From the NCBI GenBank assembly GCA_013697225.1, contig JACCXG010000263.1:1-5873 (forward strand): a stretch of DNA of 5,873 bases. The letters are read 5' to 3'. The position numbers were made by a program, and so were the translations under genes. The stretch's first letter is position 1; each line of letters starts with the position of its first letter. Source of the DNA: Acidobacteriota bacterium. GTDB taxonomy: Bacteria > Acidobacteriota > Vicinamibacteria > Vicinamibacterales > 2-12-FULL-66-21. A model generated the notes under the pieces. It did not search any database, was not told the DNA's origin, and worked only from the letters and a program-made list of their open reading frames with translations. Shown here in pieces: positions 4,214 to 5,873 of the stretch.

Positions 4214-5873
4214 ATGGTCGCGCCCGTTCGCCAGACAGTCCTTTCGTGCATCCTCATCATCGGCACGCTTGTCCCCCCGCGGCTTGCCGCCCAGAACGCT
4301 CCCGGCTGGGGAGACATCCTCGACCGACCCGAGCTCGGTGCCTGGAGGCGCACGGACGGGCGGCCTGCGGCACAGCCGCCGGCGGCGAACGTGAACGCAG
4401 GAGTCTTCCAGCCCGTCATCGATCGGATGTGGCGGACCTCCCCCACCTTCAGACGGCAGTATTCCCGCCTGGCACGGGACATCACTCTCCGCATCACGAT
4501 ACGAGCCGACGCCCCTCGCACACGATCCGACGTCCGGGCCTTCACCCGGATGGATCGCAGAGATGGTGCGGTGGTGACCGCCGAGATCGTCATCCTGTTC
4601 CCTCGAGAGGCCGTCGAGCTCATCGCGCATGAGATCGAGCATGTGATCGAGGCATTGGATGACGTGGTCTTGCGAGGGGACGCCTGCGGCGGCCTCCGCC
4701 ACACAGGAACCGTCGGTGAGTCGTGCCGCGCCGTGGAGACCGGGCGCCAGGTGGCGCGCGAGGTCGCCGAAGGTGAACGCACGCGCATCGTCTCCATTCC
4801 CCAGCGCGACTCCTTCAGCGGTCCGCTCGACCCGGCCACCGCCAGTATCAGCGCGAACGGGCGATTCGTCGTCTTCAGGTCGGATGCGCACCTGCTGCCG
4901 GCGGATACCCGCCCAGGGGCGGACCTCTATGTGCTGGACCTCGAGACAGGGGAGATACAGCTGGCATCGGGGCGACCAGGCTGGGCGAATGCCTACAGCG
5001 GGTTTATCGCCCCGCGAATCACTGCCGACGGACGTTCACTTGTGGTCGAGGCGCTCACGGGCGACGACGCAGCCCCCGACGGGCTGCGTTGGGACATCGT
5101 AACCGTCGATCGCGAGGCGAAGTCTGCGCGTGTAGTCGATATGCAGCACGGTGCCGCCCTGGAGGGACGTCGCAACCGGGCACCAGCCATCAGTGCCGAC
5201 GGCTCCACTGTGGTATTCGAATCAACTCCGATTGGCCGACGGACGGACCAGAGGCGCGTGACTCACATTCAGGTCGCAAAGCTACGCGAAGGAACTGTCG
5301 AGAGGGTTACCGGCCCGGTGGGCGCCGATTCCTCGCACAGCCGCGACAGTATGACGCCAGAGGTCAGTGCCGACGGGCGATTCGTGGCCTTCAGGGCAAT
5401 CGGGGCTCTGGTGTGTGGACCCGCGGATCGCTGCGCGAATCGACGGAAATCCTCCAGCCAGTCGGCGCATATCCATGTGCACGACACGGTGAAGGACGTC
5501 ACCACGCGCGTCACCGGTGCGGACGGGAGTGAGCCGAACGGGCCGAGCTCCTGGCCGGCGATCAGCGCCGACGGCAGGTACGTGGCGTTCACCTCGGAGG
5601 CTTCGAACCTCGTCGAAAATGACAACAACCGGCAGGCCGACGTCTTCCTGCACGACAGGGACACCGGGATCACGGAGCTCGTCAGCCGGCGGCCGGACGG
5701 GCGGTCAGGAAATGGGCCCAGCCGGTTTCCCGCCATCTCGGGGGACGGGCAGACCGTCGCTTTTCAGTCGATCGCGTCGGACCTGATTTGCGCGAAGCGC
5801 TGCGCGGAACACGAGCGCGACATCAACCTCGTGTCGGATGTCTTCGTGCTCGACCGGAAGTCCGGCACCATGA
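4214..5873 (+). CDS. Secreted HExxH plus beta-propeller protein, 3' end missing
   Basis: The frame is open from the ATG at 4214 to the window edge (553 residues, no stop reached), so the gene is incomplete. Residues 1-26 are a signal peptide (Arg near the start, hydrophobic core TVLSCILIIGTLV, likely cleavage after LAA before QNAP). Residues about 60-190 form a domain with HEIEHVIE at 139-146, preceded by the hydrophobic stretch EIVILFPREAVELIA. This is an HExxH motif of the kind that binds zinc in metallopeptidases, with an extra Glu three residues on. The third metal ligand is not obvious. From about residue 208 there are at least six PD40/WD40-like repeats with the core I-S-A-D-G-R-x-V-A-F, starting near 211, 269, 326, 384, 450 and 508 at 57-66 residue intervals, as in TolB-like beta-propellers. 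Cys pairs occur at 159/171, 401/407 and 526/530. It should act in the periplasm or outside the cell. Whether it is a protease or only a binding protein is not shown by sequence. Confidence 0.85.
   Translation, partial: MVAPVRQTVLSCILIIGTLVPPRLAAQNAPGWGDILDRPELGAWRRTDGRPAAQPPAANVNAGVFQPVIDRMWRTSPTFRRQYSRLARDITLRITIRADAPRTRSDVRAFTRMDRRDGAVVTAEIVILFPREAVELIAHEIEHVIEALDDVVLRGDACGGLRHTGTVGESCRAVETGRQVAREVAEGERTRIVSIPQRDSFSGPLDPATASISANGRFVVFRSDAHLLPADTRPGADLYVLDLETGEIQLASGRPGWANAYSGFIAPRITADGRSLVVEALTGDDAAPDGLRWDIVTVDREAKSARVVDMQHGAALEGRRNRAPAISADGSTVVFESTPIGRRTDQRRVTHIQVAKLREGTVERVTGPVGADSSHSRDSMTPEVSADGRFVAFRAIGALVCGPADRCANRRKSSSQSAHIHVHDTVKDVTTRVTGADGSEPNGPSSWPAISADGRYVAFTSEASNLVENDNNRQADVFLHDRDTGITELVSRRPDGRSGNGPSRFPAISGDGQTVAFQSIASDLICAKRCAEHERDINLVSDVFVLDRKSGTM

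Noticed and set aside
4022..4891. A 289-codon minus-strand open frame overlapping the secreted protein
   Set aside because: It is the antisense shadow of a gene with a strong ribosome binding site, signal peptide and repeats, and has no recognisable domain.

Overview
The window is GC-rich bacterial DNA, probably from an Acidobacteriota-type soil or metagenome lineage (Vicinamibacteria-like). That guess rests on gene content only: a winged-helix/TolB-like/TPR transmembrane regulator, an M29-type lipoprotein aminopeptidase remnant, a nucleotidyltransferase remnant and a secreted beta-propeller protein. No marker gene settles the taxonomy.

The window has two halves. The left part (1-1802) is a graveyard. 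It opens with the last 14 codons of a forward gene (2-46). Next comes the 3' half of a tRNA-Gln(CUG) gene on the minus strand (105-148), cut inside the anticodon loop. This is the usual footprint of tyrosine-recombinase integration into a tRNA. About 400 bases without a credible gene follow, the first 110 of them strongly pyrimidine-rich. Then come three decayed gene pieces: an unrecognised minus-strand remnant split over two frames (546-936), a forward nucleotidyltransferase-like remnant (about 1106-1267), and the N-terminal part of a minus-strand M29 aminopeptidase lipoprotein (about 1262-1802). The M29 piece is readable only by switching among all three frames. It abuts the nucleotidyltransferase remnant tail to tail within a few bases. 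Its ribosome binding site (1809-1813) and a good sigma70-type promoter (1890-1917) are still intact.

The right part (2037-5873) is intact and forward. A 672-residue protein joins an OmpR/CadC-type DNA-binding domain, one membrane helix, a TolB-like domain and a TPR array, so it probably senses or assembles at the membrane and acts on DNA directly. After a 158-base gap with a 12-bp hairpin comes a secreted protein that runs off the right edge after 553 residues. It has a signal peptide, a HExxH zinc-site motif and at least six PD40/WD40-like beta-propeller repeats. The two genes face the same way, but the hairpin and gap suggest separate transcription. A regulatory link between them is only inference.

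The left part reads as the eroded edge of an integrated element. From the orientation of the tRNA half, the element should extend to the right, with the complete tRNA-Gln gene beyond the window.
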